DNA from: DAOPZJ01 sp964587625
GTDB taxonomy: Bacteria > Bacillota > Clostridia > Oscillospirales > JAKOTC01
Reading direction: 5' to 3'
NCBI GenBank assembly: GCA_964587625.1
Contig: CAZPLU010000040.1
Location: forward strand, 1 to 19,408
Length of the DNA stretch: 19,408 nucleotides
Part shown: piece by piece, positions 6,969-14,370 of the stretch
Numbering within the stretch: the first letter of the stretch is position 1
How the letters are laid out: every line of letters starts with the position of its first letter
Program-made: the position numbers and the translations under genes
Notes under the pieces: model-generated
The model's input: only the letters and a program-made list of their open reading frames with translations
What the model was told of the DNA's origin: nothing
Databases searched by the model: none

Positions 6969-8324
6969 TTAATTCCTCAATGCCTGCAATACCGCGGGGA
7001 TGCGACCCCCGCGCCTGATCATTTTTTCGGGGGAATAGGTGCTGATCTCCATGACCGGCGCGCTGCCGAGCAATCCGCCGAACGAAACCTCGTCGCCGAC
7101 CTTTTTGCCGATCGCCGGAATCACGCGCACCGCCGTCGTCTTGGAATTGACCACCCCGATGCTGGCCTCGTCGGCGATCAAAGCCGAGATCACCGCCGCG
7201 CTCGTGTCGCCCGGAACCGCGATCATATCCAATCCCACCGAACACACCGCCGTCATGGCCTCCAGCTTTTCGATGCGCAGGGAGCCGCGCCTGACCGCCG
7301 CGATCATGCCCGCGTCCTCGCTGACCGGGATGAACGCGCCCGACAGCCCGCCGACGTGCGAACTGGCCATGACGCCGCCCTTTTTGACCGCGTCGTTGAG
7401 CAGCGCAAGCGCGGCGGTCGTGCCGCAGCAGCCGGCGCTCTCCAGGCCTATTATTTCCAAAATCTCGGCCACCGAATCACCCACGGCGGGCGTCGGCGCC
7501 AAGGATAAATCGACGATGCCGAATTCGACGCCCAGCCGGCTTGCCGCGAGTTCGGCCACCAATTGTCCCATCCGCGTGATTTTAAACGCCGTCTTTTTGA
7601 TAATATCCGCCGCCTGCGCCAGATCGCAGCCGCCCGCCTCGCGCAACGCGGCCGCCACGACGCCCGGGCCCGAGACGCCCACGTTGATCGCGCATTCCGG
7701 CTCGCCGATCCCGTGAAACGCCCCCGCCATAAACGGGTTGTCCTCGACCGCGTTTGCGAACACAACGAGCTTTGCGCAGCCGATGCAGTCGCGGTCTTTG
7801 GTCTTTTCGGCGGTCTTTTTGATAATTTCACCCATCAGCGCCACCGCGTCCATGTTGATGCCCGCCCGTGTCGTCGCCACGTTGACGCTCGAGCAAACCA
7901 GTTTGGTCTCGTAGAGCGCCTGCGGAATGGATTGAATCAACGCCAAATCGCCGCCGGAAAAGCCCTTTTGCACCAGCGCCGAAAAACCGCCCAAAAAATC
8001 CACGCCCGTGGCCTGCGCCGCTCTGTCCAACGCCAGCGCCAGCTCCAACGGGTCGGCGGTCGCGCACAGCAGCGCGGCGGGCGTGACCGAGATGCGCTTG
8101 TTGATGATCGGGATGCCGTATTCGGCGCTGATACCGGCGCAGACCTCGGAAAGCCGCCCGGCTTTTTTCGTGATTTTATCATAGACCGCCGCGCAGGTCT
8201 GTCCGCTGTCGCCACGAATACAATCGAGCAGCGAAATGCCCATCGTCACCGTGCGGATGTCGAGGTTTTGATCCTTGATCATCCCCACGGTCTCGAGGAT
8301 GTCGTGTATGTCGCGTTTGTTCAT
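6969..8324 (-). CDS. UPF0210 (DUF711, PFL-like) family protein
   Basis: The 451-residue length is the usual one for UPF0210. Recognisable conserved stretches are NKRISVTPAALL, DFLGGFSALVQKGFSGGD, SSVNVATTRAGINMDAV and ESAGCCGTTAALALLNDAVK. The family has a fold related to pyruvate formate-lyase but no established reaction. The start is ATG 8324, with AAAGGA about 14 nt upstream. The frame stays open further upstream, but that extension runs through the ACT gene in another frame and is not coding. The gene follows an ACT-domain protein by 56 nt, the conserved UPF0237-UPF0210 pairing. A role in sensing or handling a small metabolite together with the ACT protein is inferred from this pairing only. 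Confidence 0.9.
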   Translation of the reverse strand: MNKRDIHDILETVGMIKDQNLDIRTVTMGISLLDCIRGDSGQTCAAVYDKITKKAGRLSEVCAGISAEYGIPIINKRISVTPAALLCATADPLELALALDRAAQATGVDFLGGFSALVQKGFSGGDLALIQSIPQALYETKLVCSSVNVATTRAGINMDAVALMGEIIKKTAEKTKDRDCIGCAKLVVFANAVEDNPFMAGAFHGIGEPECAINVGVSGPGVVAAALREAGGCDLAQAADIIKKTAFKITRMGQLVAELAASRLGVEFGIVDLSLAPTPAVGDSVAEILEIIGLESAGCCGTTAALALLNDAVKKGGVMASSHVGGLSGAFIPVSEDAGMIAAVRRGSLRIEKLEAMTAVCSVGLDMIAVPGDTSAAVISALIADEASIGVVNSKTTAVRVIPAIGKKVGDEVSFGGLLGSAPVMEISTYSPEKMIRRGGRIPAVLQALRN

Positions 8325-8348
8325 CGGTTTATTCCGTCCTTTGGCCGT

Positions 8349-8384
8349 GTTTGAAGCTTGTTTCTTGTTTGAAACTTGTTTCAA
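8349..8384. repeat. 18-nt tandem duplication with an inverted repeat
   Basis: GTTTGAAGCTTGTTTCTT (8349-8366) is followed directly by GTTTGAAACTTGTTTCAA (8367-8384). The second copy holds TTTGAAAC-TT-GTTTCAAA (8368-8385), a perfect 8-bp inverted repeat. It overlaps the end of the ACT gene and the gap to UPF0210. Confidence 0.75.
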
Positions 8385-8650
8385 ATGTGGTGCATCGTGT
8401 CGAAGACCTCTTGCGAAATCACATAGACCACGAGACCCATCCGTTCGCCCTCGGCTTTTAAAGCCGCCGCGAAATCCGCCAGCTTGATCGTCGCTTTCGC
8501 CATGTCGACCAGCATCAGCATCGCAAAAATATCGTCTAAAATCGTCTGATTGACATCGGTGACGTTGATTCGGTTTTCGGCGCATTTTGCCGAAATTTTC
8601 GCCAATATTCCAACCGTGTCTTTTCCCAAAACGGTAATCACTGCTTTCAT
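8381..8650 (-). CDS. ACT-domain protein (UPF0237 family)
   Basis: The protein has 89 residues, matching the UPF0237 size. It starts MKAVITVLGKDTVGILAKIS, the first strand and helix of an ACT domain, with the ligand-loop Gly-x-Asp-x-x-Gly like that of GcvR-type regulators. It continues with NVTDVNQTILDDIFAMLMLVD, the second strand pair. ACT domains bind amino acids or related small ligands. ATG 8650 follows AAAGGTGG at 5 nt; an upstream ATG at 8689 has no such site and would add residues that do not fit the family. First gene of the ACT-UPF0210-rhomboid-like unit. Confidence 0.9.
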   Translation of the reverse strand: MKAVITVLGKDTVGILAKISAKCAENRINVTDVNQTILDDIFAMLMLVDMAKATIKLADFAAALKAEGERMGLVVYVISQEVFDTMHHI

Positions 8651-8734
8651 AAAAACCACCTTTTGCAAATCATTTGAAAATGCTTTCAAACATGCGCTCG
8701 AAACAAAAAGTTTTTGCGCTCAGAATTAAAAAGT

Positions 8735-8763
8735 ATTATACCATAATTTCATAAAATTGAAAA
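8735..8763 (-). promoter_or_regulatory. Promoter of the ACT-UPF0210 operon
   Basis: TTTTCA (8763-8758), 17-nt spacer, TATAAT (8740-8735) on the minus strand, with an extended -10 TGG immediately before TATAAT. Confidence 0.65.
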
Positions 8764-8824
8764 GTATAAACGGTGTCAATCATGGAAAACTATAACCACA
8801 TCCTATTTTAGGAGGGTTTTTTTA

Positions 8825-9064
8825 ATGGTCATTGATAGAATCGCTTTGATAATCATGATAATCGGAGGGCTCAACTGGGGCAGCGTCGGATTGTTCAACA
8901 CCGACCTTGTCGCGCTCGCTTTCGGCAGCGGAAGCGTCGTCGCCCGCATCATCTATTCGCTCGTCGGCATCGCGGCGCTCTGGTGCATCTCCTTGTTATT
9001 CAGGGAGCGCACCGCCGTGACCGAGGACCGGATGGAAGCGCACGCCCGCAGCACCAAGGATTAA
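8825..9064 (+). CDS. DUF378 small membrane protein
   Basis: The protein has 79 residues. Two hydrophobic segments (about 5-27 and 37-58) carry the DUF378 signature GGLNWGSVGLFNTDLVA and the downstream RIIYSLVGIAALW. The short tail is charged. DUF378 (YuzA-like) proteins are small membrane proteins of unknown role. The start is preceded by AGGAGGG at about 8 nt. It stands alone: the upstream genes diverge, and hairpins follow within 60 nt. Confidence 0.9.
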   Translation: MVIDRIALIIMIIGGLNWGSVGLFNTDLVALAFGSGSVVARIIYSLVGIAALWCISLLFRERTAVTEDRMEAHARSTKD

Positions 9065-9070
9065 AATTGA

Positions 9071-9148
9071 CCGAATAAAATTCGGATGCGATCTTTTCCT
9101 TTCATCAAAGGAAGGGAAAAACGGCGGCGTAAATTCTGCGCCGCCGTT
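9071..9148 (+). terminator. Three hairpins after the DUF378 gene
   Basis: CCGAAT-AAA-ATTCGG (9071-9085), TTCCTTT-CATC-AAAGGAA (about 9096-9113) and a 10-bp GC stem AACGGCGGCG/CGCCGCCGTT (9120-9148) lie in a row. The last is the first copy of the GC palindrome family described below. T-runs after the stem are weak on the plus strand; AAAAA before it gives a T-run on the minus strand. Confidence 0.5.
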
Positions 9149-9232
9149 GATTTTACCTCGCGTTGAAAACTCGGAATCGGTAGACGAGTTCCGTTTTTGG
9201 AAAATGGAAAAATAAAAAAGTACGGCGGGGGC

Positions 9233-9304
9233 TTGTCCCCGCCGTGCGGATTATCCCCGCCGCGCGGATTGTCCCCGCCACGCGGATTATCCCCGCCGAA
9301 TTCA
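9233..9304. repeat. 18-nt tandem repeat, four units
   Basis: Units TTGTCCCCGCCGTGCGGA (9233-9250), TTATCCCCGCCGCGCGGA (9251-9268), TTGTCCCCGCCACGCGGA (9269-9286) and a last copy at 9287 that diverges in its final six bases. No spacers, so not CRISPR. Confidence 0.85.
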
Positions 9305-9339
9305 TCTCACGAATTCATGGTGGTTAAAAATACACAGTG

Positions 9340-9437
9340 ACCACCCCGTCACGGCTTCCACAACGCGGAATACGATAGATACGCCTTTCATTCCCCTTCT
9401 TCGGAGGGGCGGCACGGCGCAGCCGTGACGGGGTGGT
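9340..9437. repeat. Perfect 17-bp inverted repeat around a 64-nt core
   Basis: ACCACCCCGTCACGGCT (9340-9356) is the exact reverse complement of 9421-9437. The core has a smaller hairpin, CCCCTTC...GAGGGG. No reading frame inside is convincing. The form is that of a small non-autonomous repeat or a long RNA hairpin. Confidence 0.8.
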
Positions 9438-9441
9438 GCGT

Positions 9442-9563
9442 TGCGGGCGAACACGTCGGACCGGTGCCCGTATCGCCCCTACGGCGGATTGCGAGGGCGG
9501 GCGCCACATAGGGCCGCCCCTACACCGTATATAAAAACAGCGGCGCGAATTTCGCGCCGCCGT
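9442..9563. repeat. Dispersed repeat, copy 1 (about 120 bp)
   Basis: Nearly identical to 10448-10567: begins TGCGGGCGAACACGTCGG, passes CACATAGGGCCGCCCCTACA and ends with a GC palindrome (9538-9563). Differences are a few indels and substitutions. Same orientation in both copies. Confidence 0.9.
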
Positions 9564-9655
9564 TGGGGCATATTGTGCATTTTAACAAATAAATCGTCAT
9601 ATCGGACGAATTTCAAATTACATATTTATATATTTATACAAACCTTAAAAACCGC

Positions 9656-9684
9656 TTGACATCATGATAGATCTTTGATACGGT
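9656..9684 (+). promoter_or_regulatory. Candidate promoter of the small lipoprotein gene
   Basis: TTGACA (9656-9661), 17-nt spacer, TACGGT (9679-9684). The -35 is perfect and the -10 is weak. Confidence 0.45.
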
Positions 9685-9747
9685 AAGTTTACCCGATTTA
9701 TGACGCATTCAAAAAAACTACGAACCGCGTAACAAGAGGTGTTGATT

Positions 9748-10368
9748 ATGAAAAAAGCGCTGTCCCTCATCGCCGTGTTATGTTTGCTGTTGTCAGGTTG
9801 TTTGGGCAAAGAACCGGTATTTTCCGTCCTTTCAACCGAATCGGCGGTGCAGTCCGGCGAATTGATTTCTTCCGTCACTTCAATCGAATCCGATGTTCAG
9901 TCCGCCGACTTGTCCGCGCAGCGGGCGGAGATCACCGACGTCATCCAACGCTATTTTACCGCGCTGGAAAACGATGATACGGAAGCGCTTGCGGAATTTA
10001 CAAATCATCATTATGCTCTTTTCGGTTATGAAAAAAGCGACGACGGCTGGAATTGCCCGATCAAAGCCCTCGGAAACGCAATCGCTTATGATTTAAAAAT
10101 CGAATACCGCGGCAGCGAGGAAGCCACGGGGTGGAGTCCCGCCAGAGAGAGTTATTATGTGACATATGAAATCGACAAGGAAAACCGCGAATATCAAAAT
10201 TACCTGAAAAACGATCCGACACTATTCGATATGTATTTCAATCAGGAGACCGACGATATTTACAAACTCCTTGACAACGGCCGTTATGCGACTTGGAACT
10301 ATATCGGCGTTATAAAAGACGAGACGACGGGCAACTGGATAATCACGGGATTCGGAACCGGCGGATAA
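9748..10368 (+). CDS. Small lipoprotein, possibly NTF2-like
   Basis: The protein has 206 residues, with signal peptide and lipobox LLSGC (Cys18). A Ser/Glu-rich linker is followed by ITDVIQRYFTALENDDTEALAEF (about 55-80). That helix resembles the first helix of NTF2-like or DUF4829-type lipoprotein domains common in Clostridia. The rest alternates strands and loops and ends GNWIITGFGTGG, a usual closing strand of that fold. Start ATG 9748 lies 6 nt after AAGAGGTG; the frame could begin at GTG 9739, but that codon overlaps the binding site. It sits between the two copies of the 120-bp repeat and has no partner gene. Function unknown. Confidence 0.75.
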   Translation: MKKALSLIAVLCLLLSGCLGKEPVFSVLSTESAVQSGELISSVTSIESDVQSADLSAQRAEITDVIQRYFTALENDDTEALAEFTNHHYALFGYEKSDDGWNCPIKALGNAIAYDLKIEYRGSEEATGWSPARESYYVTYEIDKENREYQNYLKNDPTLFDMYFNQETDDIYKLLDNGRYATWNYIGVIKDETTGNWIITGFGTGG

Positions 10369-10447
10369 ACAGGCCGACGTGTTGAGGTGAACTGCGTTCG
10401 CCCGAAATTAAAAAAGGCAAAACGCCATCCGTCATTCCCGATTTTTA

Positions 10448-10567
10448 TGCGGGCGAACACGTCGGGCCGGTGCGTATCGCCCCTGCGGGGATTGCGAGGG
10501 CGGGCGGCCACATAGGGCCGCCCCTACACCGTATATAAAAACAGCGGCGCGAAATTCGCGCCGCCGC
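10448..10567. repeat. Dispersed repeat, copy 2 (about 120 bp), ending in a terminator-like palindrome
   Basis: Direct copy of 9442-9563, the two copies flanking the small lipoprotein gene. The terminal palindrome (10541-10567) is followed by TTTTT, so this copy could end plus-strand transcripts. Confidence 0.9.
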
Positions 10568-10571
10568 TGTT

Positions 10572-10721
10572 TTTGCGAAAATGATATAATGAAGTCGAAT
10601 ACGGTCGTTAATAAATACTAATTACTTACGATGTATTTTATTAAATATGACGAACATATAGGTATATTTAACAATTATAATATATTTTTATTGTGCATAT
10701 ATACATATTTATAAATTGTGC
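10572..10721. other. AT-rich upstream region
   Basis: Strongly AT-rich stretch with several TATAAT-like words and no open frame with a binding site. It leads into the promoter of the ricin-M23 gene. Confidence 0.5.
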
Positions 10722-10751
10722 TTGACAAATTTGAGATTCATTTGCTATGGT
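10722..10751 (+). promoter_or_regulatory. Candidate promoter of the ricin-M23/lipoprotein operon
   Basis: TTGACA (10722-10727), 18-nt spacer, TATGGT (10746-10751) preceded by TGC, an extended -10 arrangement. The leader would be about 90 nt. Confidence 0.55.
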
Positions 10752-10848
10752 GATAATTACCAACCAATTCATGGTATATATACGAAAGGGATAGGATCAA
10801 TGTTTTAAATAAAAACACAAAATAAATATGAAAGAAGGAACAAACATA

Positions 10849-12414
10849 ATGAAAGCGAAAATAAAAACTTTTATTTCATCGATTCTCATTCTGGTTTTCG
10901 TCTTGGTGTTGGCTCCTATCAACATAACTCTGAACGCGGGTGTCACTTCATTGACAAACGGCGCGACATACTATGTTAAAAATAAAAACAGTCAAATTTA
11001 CCTCACTGCGGCCAACACCGGCGCTGACGGCGCATACATTACCCAAGAACAGTTTACCGGTGCGAACAATCAACAGTGGAGACTCATATATAACGGTACT
11101 CATTGGCTTCTGTCTCCTCAAAACTACTCCTTGGTTACAACGTATATGAATATCTACGGCGGGGGAACCAACAACGGAACACTACTGAGGACTTGGCCCG
11201 GAACGGATAACGCCTCACAATGGCAAGTTGTCAGTCAATCTTCAGGGATTTTTTCATTGAGGGCTAAAGAAAATACGAGCAAATGTGCGGAAGTTTATAA
11301 CGGCAGCCAATCCCCGGGTACAAATATTATTTTATGGTCATTCAACACTACAGATAATCAACTTTGGGAATTCGAATTGGTTTCGTCAGCCGACGACCAC
11401 GGAAACACCCCTTATGATGCGTCAGTTTTTGACACGATGGTATCATTCACAACACGTACGATCAGCGGTCAAACGCGTACAGCGACTGTTCCGTTAACGG
11501 ATATGATGTACGGATCGCTTGAAAGTGGTGGGGATATTGACTATTTCAAGTATATCGCGCCGTATGATTCCTTTTATGTGTTTTACACCACCAGTTCTAT
11601 CGATACATACGGAGAGCTGACTGACGTGGGGGAAAATTTGTTGTACAGCACCTACGACGGCGACGGAAATCCGCTTGTGGCATACAATGACGATGGTGGT
11701 ACCGGATACAATTTTAAAATCACCTACAAATTAAATAAAGGGCAAACCGTGTATCTCAAGGTACGGGGATATAATTCCTCCGTTACCGGAAATTACTGGT
11801 TGGAAGTCCGAAATTACTATGCTGATCTGTATTGGGCATGGCCGTATACGGATACGAACATGAACGTGAACATCTCCAATCCTTATTATTATAAGCAATC
11901 TGATTTGATATGGCACTGGGGGACGGACATCGTTGGTATTGAAACAGACGGGATCGCCAACACCCCTCTCTACGCGGCGCAAAGCGGTACTGTTTTAAAG
12001 AACGGCTACACCAGTGGCGCAGGATATGTCATACGGGTTATGAGTAATAATATAGACATCAGCAAGACCAGTTCAGGGCAAAACAGTAAAAACTTAATAT
12101 ATATTTATGAACATATGGTAAACCCAGCGATTTCAGGGATTGAATATAGTGAAACCGCTCCTATAACAAAAGGAGCTTTATCAGGATTAACCGGAAACAG
12201 CAGCACCACTAGATATCATCTTCATTATCAAATTTTCGTATATAATAAAGACGAGACAAATTATCGAAATCCATATAAAGATGATCCAGCTAACGATAAC
12301 CAAATCCCTATCTGTCTCGCAAACACCGTCAATATCCGAAAATTCTATGATTACCGCATTAGTTTTTATTCCAAAACCCCAAGTGATTTAGATGTCCAAT
12401 ATAACGTTTGGTAA
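10849..12414 (+). CDS. Secreted ricin-lectin / PPC / M23 metallopeptidase
   Basis: The protein has 521 residues. Residues 1-30 form a signal peptide (basic MKAKIK, long hydrophobic core, likely cleavage near LNA-GV). Residues 36-177 are a ricin-B type lectin trefoil, with QQW (75-77), SQW (123-125) and QLW (171-173) closing the three subdomains. Residues about 183-320 look like a bacterial pre-peptidase (PPC) beta-sandwich: DIDYFKY, YNDDGGTGYNFKITYKL, YLKVRGY. The M23 domain follows: HWGTD (His356, Asp360), YEHM (420-423) and HLH (457-459), a complete zinc-ligand and catalytic His set. It should bind glycans and cut peptide cross-links in peptidoglycan outside the cell. Start ATG 10849 follows AAGAAGGA at 9 nt; ATG 10828 has no site. 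A lipoprotein gene begins 15 nt after the stop. Confidence 0.85.
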   Translation: MKAKIKTFISSILILVFVLVLAPINITLNAGVTSLTNGATYYVKNKNSQIYLTAANTGADGAYITQEQFTGANNQQWRLIYNGTHWLLSPQNYSLVTTYMNIYGGGTNNGTLLRTWPGTDNASQWQVVSQSSGIFSLRAKENTSKCAEVYNGSQSPGTNIILWSFNTTDNQLWEFELVSSADDHGNTPYDASVFDTMVSFTTRTISGQTRTATVPLTDMMYGSLESGGDIDYFKYIAPYDSFYVFYTTSSIDTYGELTDVGENLLYSTYDGDGNPLVAYNDDGGTGYNFKITYKLNKGQTVYLKVRGYNSSVTGNYWLEVRNYYADLYWAWPYTDTNMNVNISNPYYYKQSDLIWHWGTDIVGIETDGIANTPLYAAQSGTVLKNGYTSGAGYVIRVMSNNIDISKTSSGQNSKNLIYIYEHMVNPAISGIEYSETAPITKGALSGLTGNSSTTRYHLHYQIFVYNKDETNYRNPYKDDPANDNQIPICLANTVNIRKFYDYRISFYSKTPSDLDVQYNVW

Positions 12415-12429
12415 GAGGAGGACATGAAA

Positions 12430-13407
12430 ATGAAAAGAATCTTTATATTACTGTTAGTCGTAATATTCACACTTCCGCTTCTTGTCGGTTGCGGCAAGGA
12501 CATTGCTTCTGCCCCAAATCAGAATTCACAAGAAGAACGAACCCAGGGTGGCGACAATTTCAGTTGGTGTAAACATCCTGATGAAATAAGTGGGTGGTAT
12601 CATACAATATCGACCACTTTTATGAAGTATTTAGGGAGTAAAGCATTTGATTATATCGATACCTATATACAAATGGCGGAAGAGGGAAAAGCCAGTTATG
12701 AAAACCTTTCTCTCCCCGGTTTTTTCAAGGATCTCGGTTATACTCCGGACGAAGTATTATCATTGTTGGAATACAGCAACGAATGCAACCGCTCCATGGG
12801 AATGGAACCGGAATATTCGGAGGATGCCATAAAACTTATTATGGCGGAGGCATTCGGTGATGAAACAATACGCCTTAATAACAAAGTTCAAGTTGTTTTT
12901 AAAGCAAATGGTTATAATGGGTATATTTTTGGCACGGAACAAATCGCGGATATGAAAAAGAGCGGCGGTACAGCCGAAAACTCCATTCCGTCAAATTTAC
13001 TGTTGCGAATAGGCGTCAAGTCATACAATGAATGGGTTGATAAACTTGAGAGTCCCAGCCAATACACAATTCAAAAATTTTTAACCGACTTTGACATCCC
13101 AATGGACTGGTATGATACTTGCATGAATGTAGCCGCTCAAAGCAAGGGTTCAATATACACGCAGGAATTGTATGAAAAAGTCCGAGCGGATGTATATCGA
13201 TCCAAGATGGGCGACTCTTATACCCCGACGCCGAAGCTTCCCATATACAGCGAGGTTTTAGAATCCGAATCCGAAAAAACTAGCTACCCTTGGAATACGC
13301 CGGAAGAAAAATTCGCGTATTACGCGAGTTCCGAGGCGATGATGGCCCAAAACCAACCGCAATCAACTGTCACACAGCAGACGCAATCCCCCGTTACAAG
13401 TCAATAA
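12430..13407 (+). CDS. Lipoprotein co-transcribed with the M23 enzyme
   Basis: The protein has 325 residues, with signal peptide and lipobox LLVGC (Cys21). The mature part is mostly helical and acidic, with no recognised domain (for example PGFFKDLGYTPDEVLSLLEY and PTPKLPIYSEVLESESEK). It ends in a Gln/Thr/Ser-rich tail. Start ATG 12430 is 8 nt after AGGAGG; ATG 12424 is only 2 nt away. The 15-nt gap and the shared promoter make an operon with the ricin-M23 gene. Candidate roles, all inference: a membrane-anchored protector of the producer from the peptidase, a chaperone, or a substrate-binding partner. Confidence 0.75.
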   Translation: MKRIFILLLVVIFTLPLLVGCGKDIASAPNQNSQEERTQGGDNFSWCKHPDEISGWYHTISTTFMKYLGSKAFDYIDTYIQMAEEGKASYENLSLPGFFKDLGYTPDEVLSLLEYSNECNRSMGMEPEYSEDAIKLIMAEAFGDETIRLNNKVQVVFKANGYNGYIFGTEQIADMKKSGGTAENSIPSNLLLRIGVKSYNEWVDKLESPSQYTIQKFLTDFDIPMDWYDTCMNVAAQSKGSIYTQELYEKVRADVYRSKMGDSYTPTPKLPIYSEVLESESEKTSYPWNTPEEKFAYYASSEAMMAQNQPQSTVTQQTQSPVTSQ

Positions 13408-13442
13408 ACAATTGATAACTTATCTCTTCATTACAAAACAAC

Positions 13443-13465
13443 GGCGGCGCGAAATTCGCGCCGCC
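13443..13465. terminator. GC palindrome between convergent genes
   Basis: 23-nt palindrome with 11-bp arms (GGCGGCGCGAA and its complement around one A), 35 nt after the lipoprotein stop and just beyond the end of the convergent ribbon-helix-helix gene. Flanks CATTTTA and AAAACAA give weak T-runs both ways. Confidence 0.55.
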
Positions 13466-13475
13466 ATTTTACCTG

Positions 13476-13658
13476 TTATTCATTGAATTGTTCCATTTCG
13501 ATTTTACCGTGTTCTTGCTCGTATTGTTCAATATATAATTTGCAAAGGTGTTCTAATAAATTACTTAAACTTCTTGTATCCTGTTTTGCGATATAACGCA
13601 TCTTCTTTAAGTATTCGTCCTCTACATGGAAAGTAAAAGGGGTCTTTTTCGTTGCCAT
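13476..13658 (-). CDS. Ribbon-helix-helix (Arc/CopG-like) DNA-binding protein
   Basis: The protein has 60 residues. The pattern is a short strand (TPFTFHVED), helix (EYLKKMRYIAKQDTRS), turn, second helix (LSNLLEHLCKLYIEQYEQEH) and an acidic tail, the layout of small ribbon-helix-helix regulators often found on mobile elements. ATG 13658 has AGGAG 8 nt upstream; the frame continues upstream to 13742, but that part covers the operator region and lacks a binding site. It is divergent from the HTH gene at 13852, and the shared gap holds two operator-like repeats, so it probably controls itself and perhaps the neighbour. No toxin partner gene is present next to it. Confidence 0.8.
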   Translation of the reverse strand: MATKKTPFTFHVEDEYLKKMRYIAKQDTRSLSNLLEHLCKLYIEQYEQEHGKIEMEQFNE

Positions 13659-13683
13659 AACAATCGCTCCTTTGTTTATGTTT

Positions 13684-13758
13684 AACGGTAAAATAACCGT
13701 TGAATAAATGGTATCAGAAAAAAAGAAAACAATATACGCCAACGGTTAAATAACAGTT
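13684..13758. promoter_or_regulatory. Duplicated operator-like sites in the divergent gap
   Basis: AACGGTAAAATAACCGTT (13684-13701) and AACGGTTAAATAACAGTT (13741-13758) are direct copies differing at two positions, 57 nt apart. The first has perfect 6-bp inverted arms. One lies close to the binding site of the ribbon-helix-helix gene, the other just upstream of the -35 of the HTH gene. Confidence 0.7.
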
Positions 13759-13767
13759 ATTTAACTA

Positions 13768-13796
13768 TTGCATATATAAGCACTATATTATATAAT
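13768..13796 (+). promoter_or_regulatory. Promoter of the HTH gene
   Basis: TTGCAT (13768-13773), 17-nt spacer, TATAAT (13791-13796). Confidence 0.55.
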
Positions 13797-13851
13797 AGAT
13801 TTGCGCTATCAAGCGGGGATTTTTTAAAAAGAAAATGAAAGGGTGAATTAC

Positions 13852-14370
13852 ATGTTAAATTTTCCATACAACACATTAAAACAGGACAAACGCGCATATG
13901 GAATCATGCTGCTCCGGGACCAGCATGCCGGCACGTTCGCCGAAATCGCAAAAGTATATAAAATAACGGCCGAGAGGACCGCGCAAATCTATTATAAAAT
14001 AAAATTCAAACAAATCCGTTTATATATCGATCATATCTCGGCTACGCTTGGATATGAAGACAATTCGCAAATCAAAAAGGTATATGAGAGCGCCTATGAC
14101 TGTTATCGGGACTGGTTTTATGCCTGCGCTTATCTGGAAAAGAAGTATAAGGTCCTATTGGACGAATACCGGGGCGGGGAACCGGGTATGCCGATTGGGT
14201 TTGTCAGGAACTTGCCGCCGTTTCGGCCCAAGTTGAGTAAAAAAACGGTCGCCCGCGTCGTCGATATGCGGGAGGTCGAAAAAGCGGCTTATATCGCAAT
14301 CGCAAAGAAGTTACATATGACGCCCGCCAAAGCAAGGCACACCTACGAATGGTTTTACTGCCGCTCATAA
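13852..14370 (+). CDS. HTH (sigma-70 region 4-like) protein, probably truncated by a frameshift
   Basis: The protein has 172 residues. Residues 26-54 (TFAEIAKVYKITAERTAQIY) form a helix-turn-helix like sigma-70 region 4 or phage/ICE regulators. A second one lies near 130-168 (EKAAYIAIAKKLHMTPAKAR). The middle is helical with many Tyr residues. ATG 13852 follows AAAGGGTG at 6 nt; GTG 13843 is part of that site. The frame ends abruptly at WFYCRS-TAA, while similar coding sequence continues in the -1 frame for another 46 codons, so the gene is probably a frameshifted version of a longer protein of roughly 220 residues. Such proteins are often carried by integrative elements of Clostridia (from memory). 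Target unknown. Confidence 0.7.
   Translation: MLNFPYNTLKQDKRAYGIMLLRDQHAGTFAEIAKVYKITAERTAQIYYKIKFKQIRLYIDHISATLGYEDNSQIKKVYESAYDCYRDWFYACAYLEKKYKVLLDEYRGGEPGMPIGFVRNLPPFRPKLSKKTVARVVDMREVEKAAYIAIAKKLHMTPAKARHTYEWFYCRS

Noticed and set aside
8325..8585. Upstream extension of UPF0210 to 8585
   Set aside because: It overlaps the ACT gene in another frame, reads as basic low-complexity sequence, and the family length fits ATG 8324.
13476..13658. Antitoxin of a toxin-antitoxin pair
   Set aside because: The protein fits the ribbon-helix-helix antitoxin size, but no toxin-like gene is adjacent; the divergent neighbour is a DNA-binding protein.
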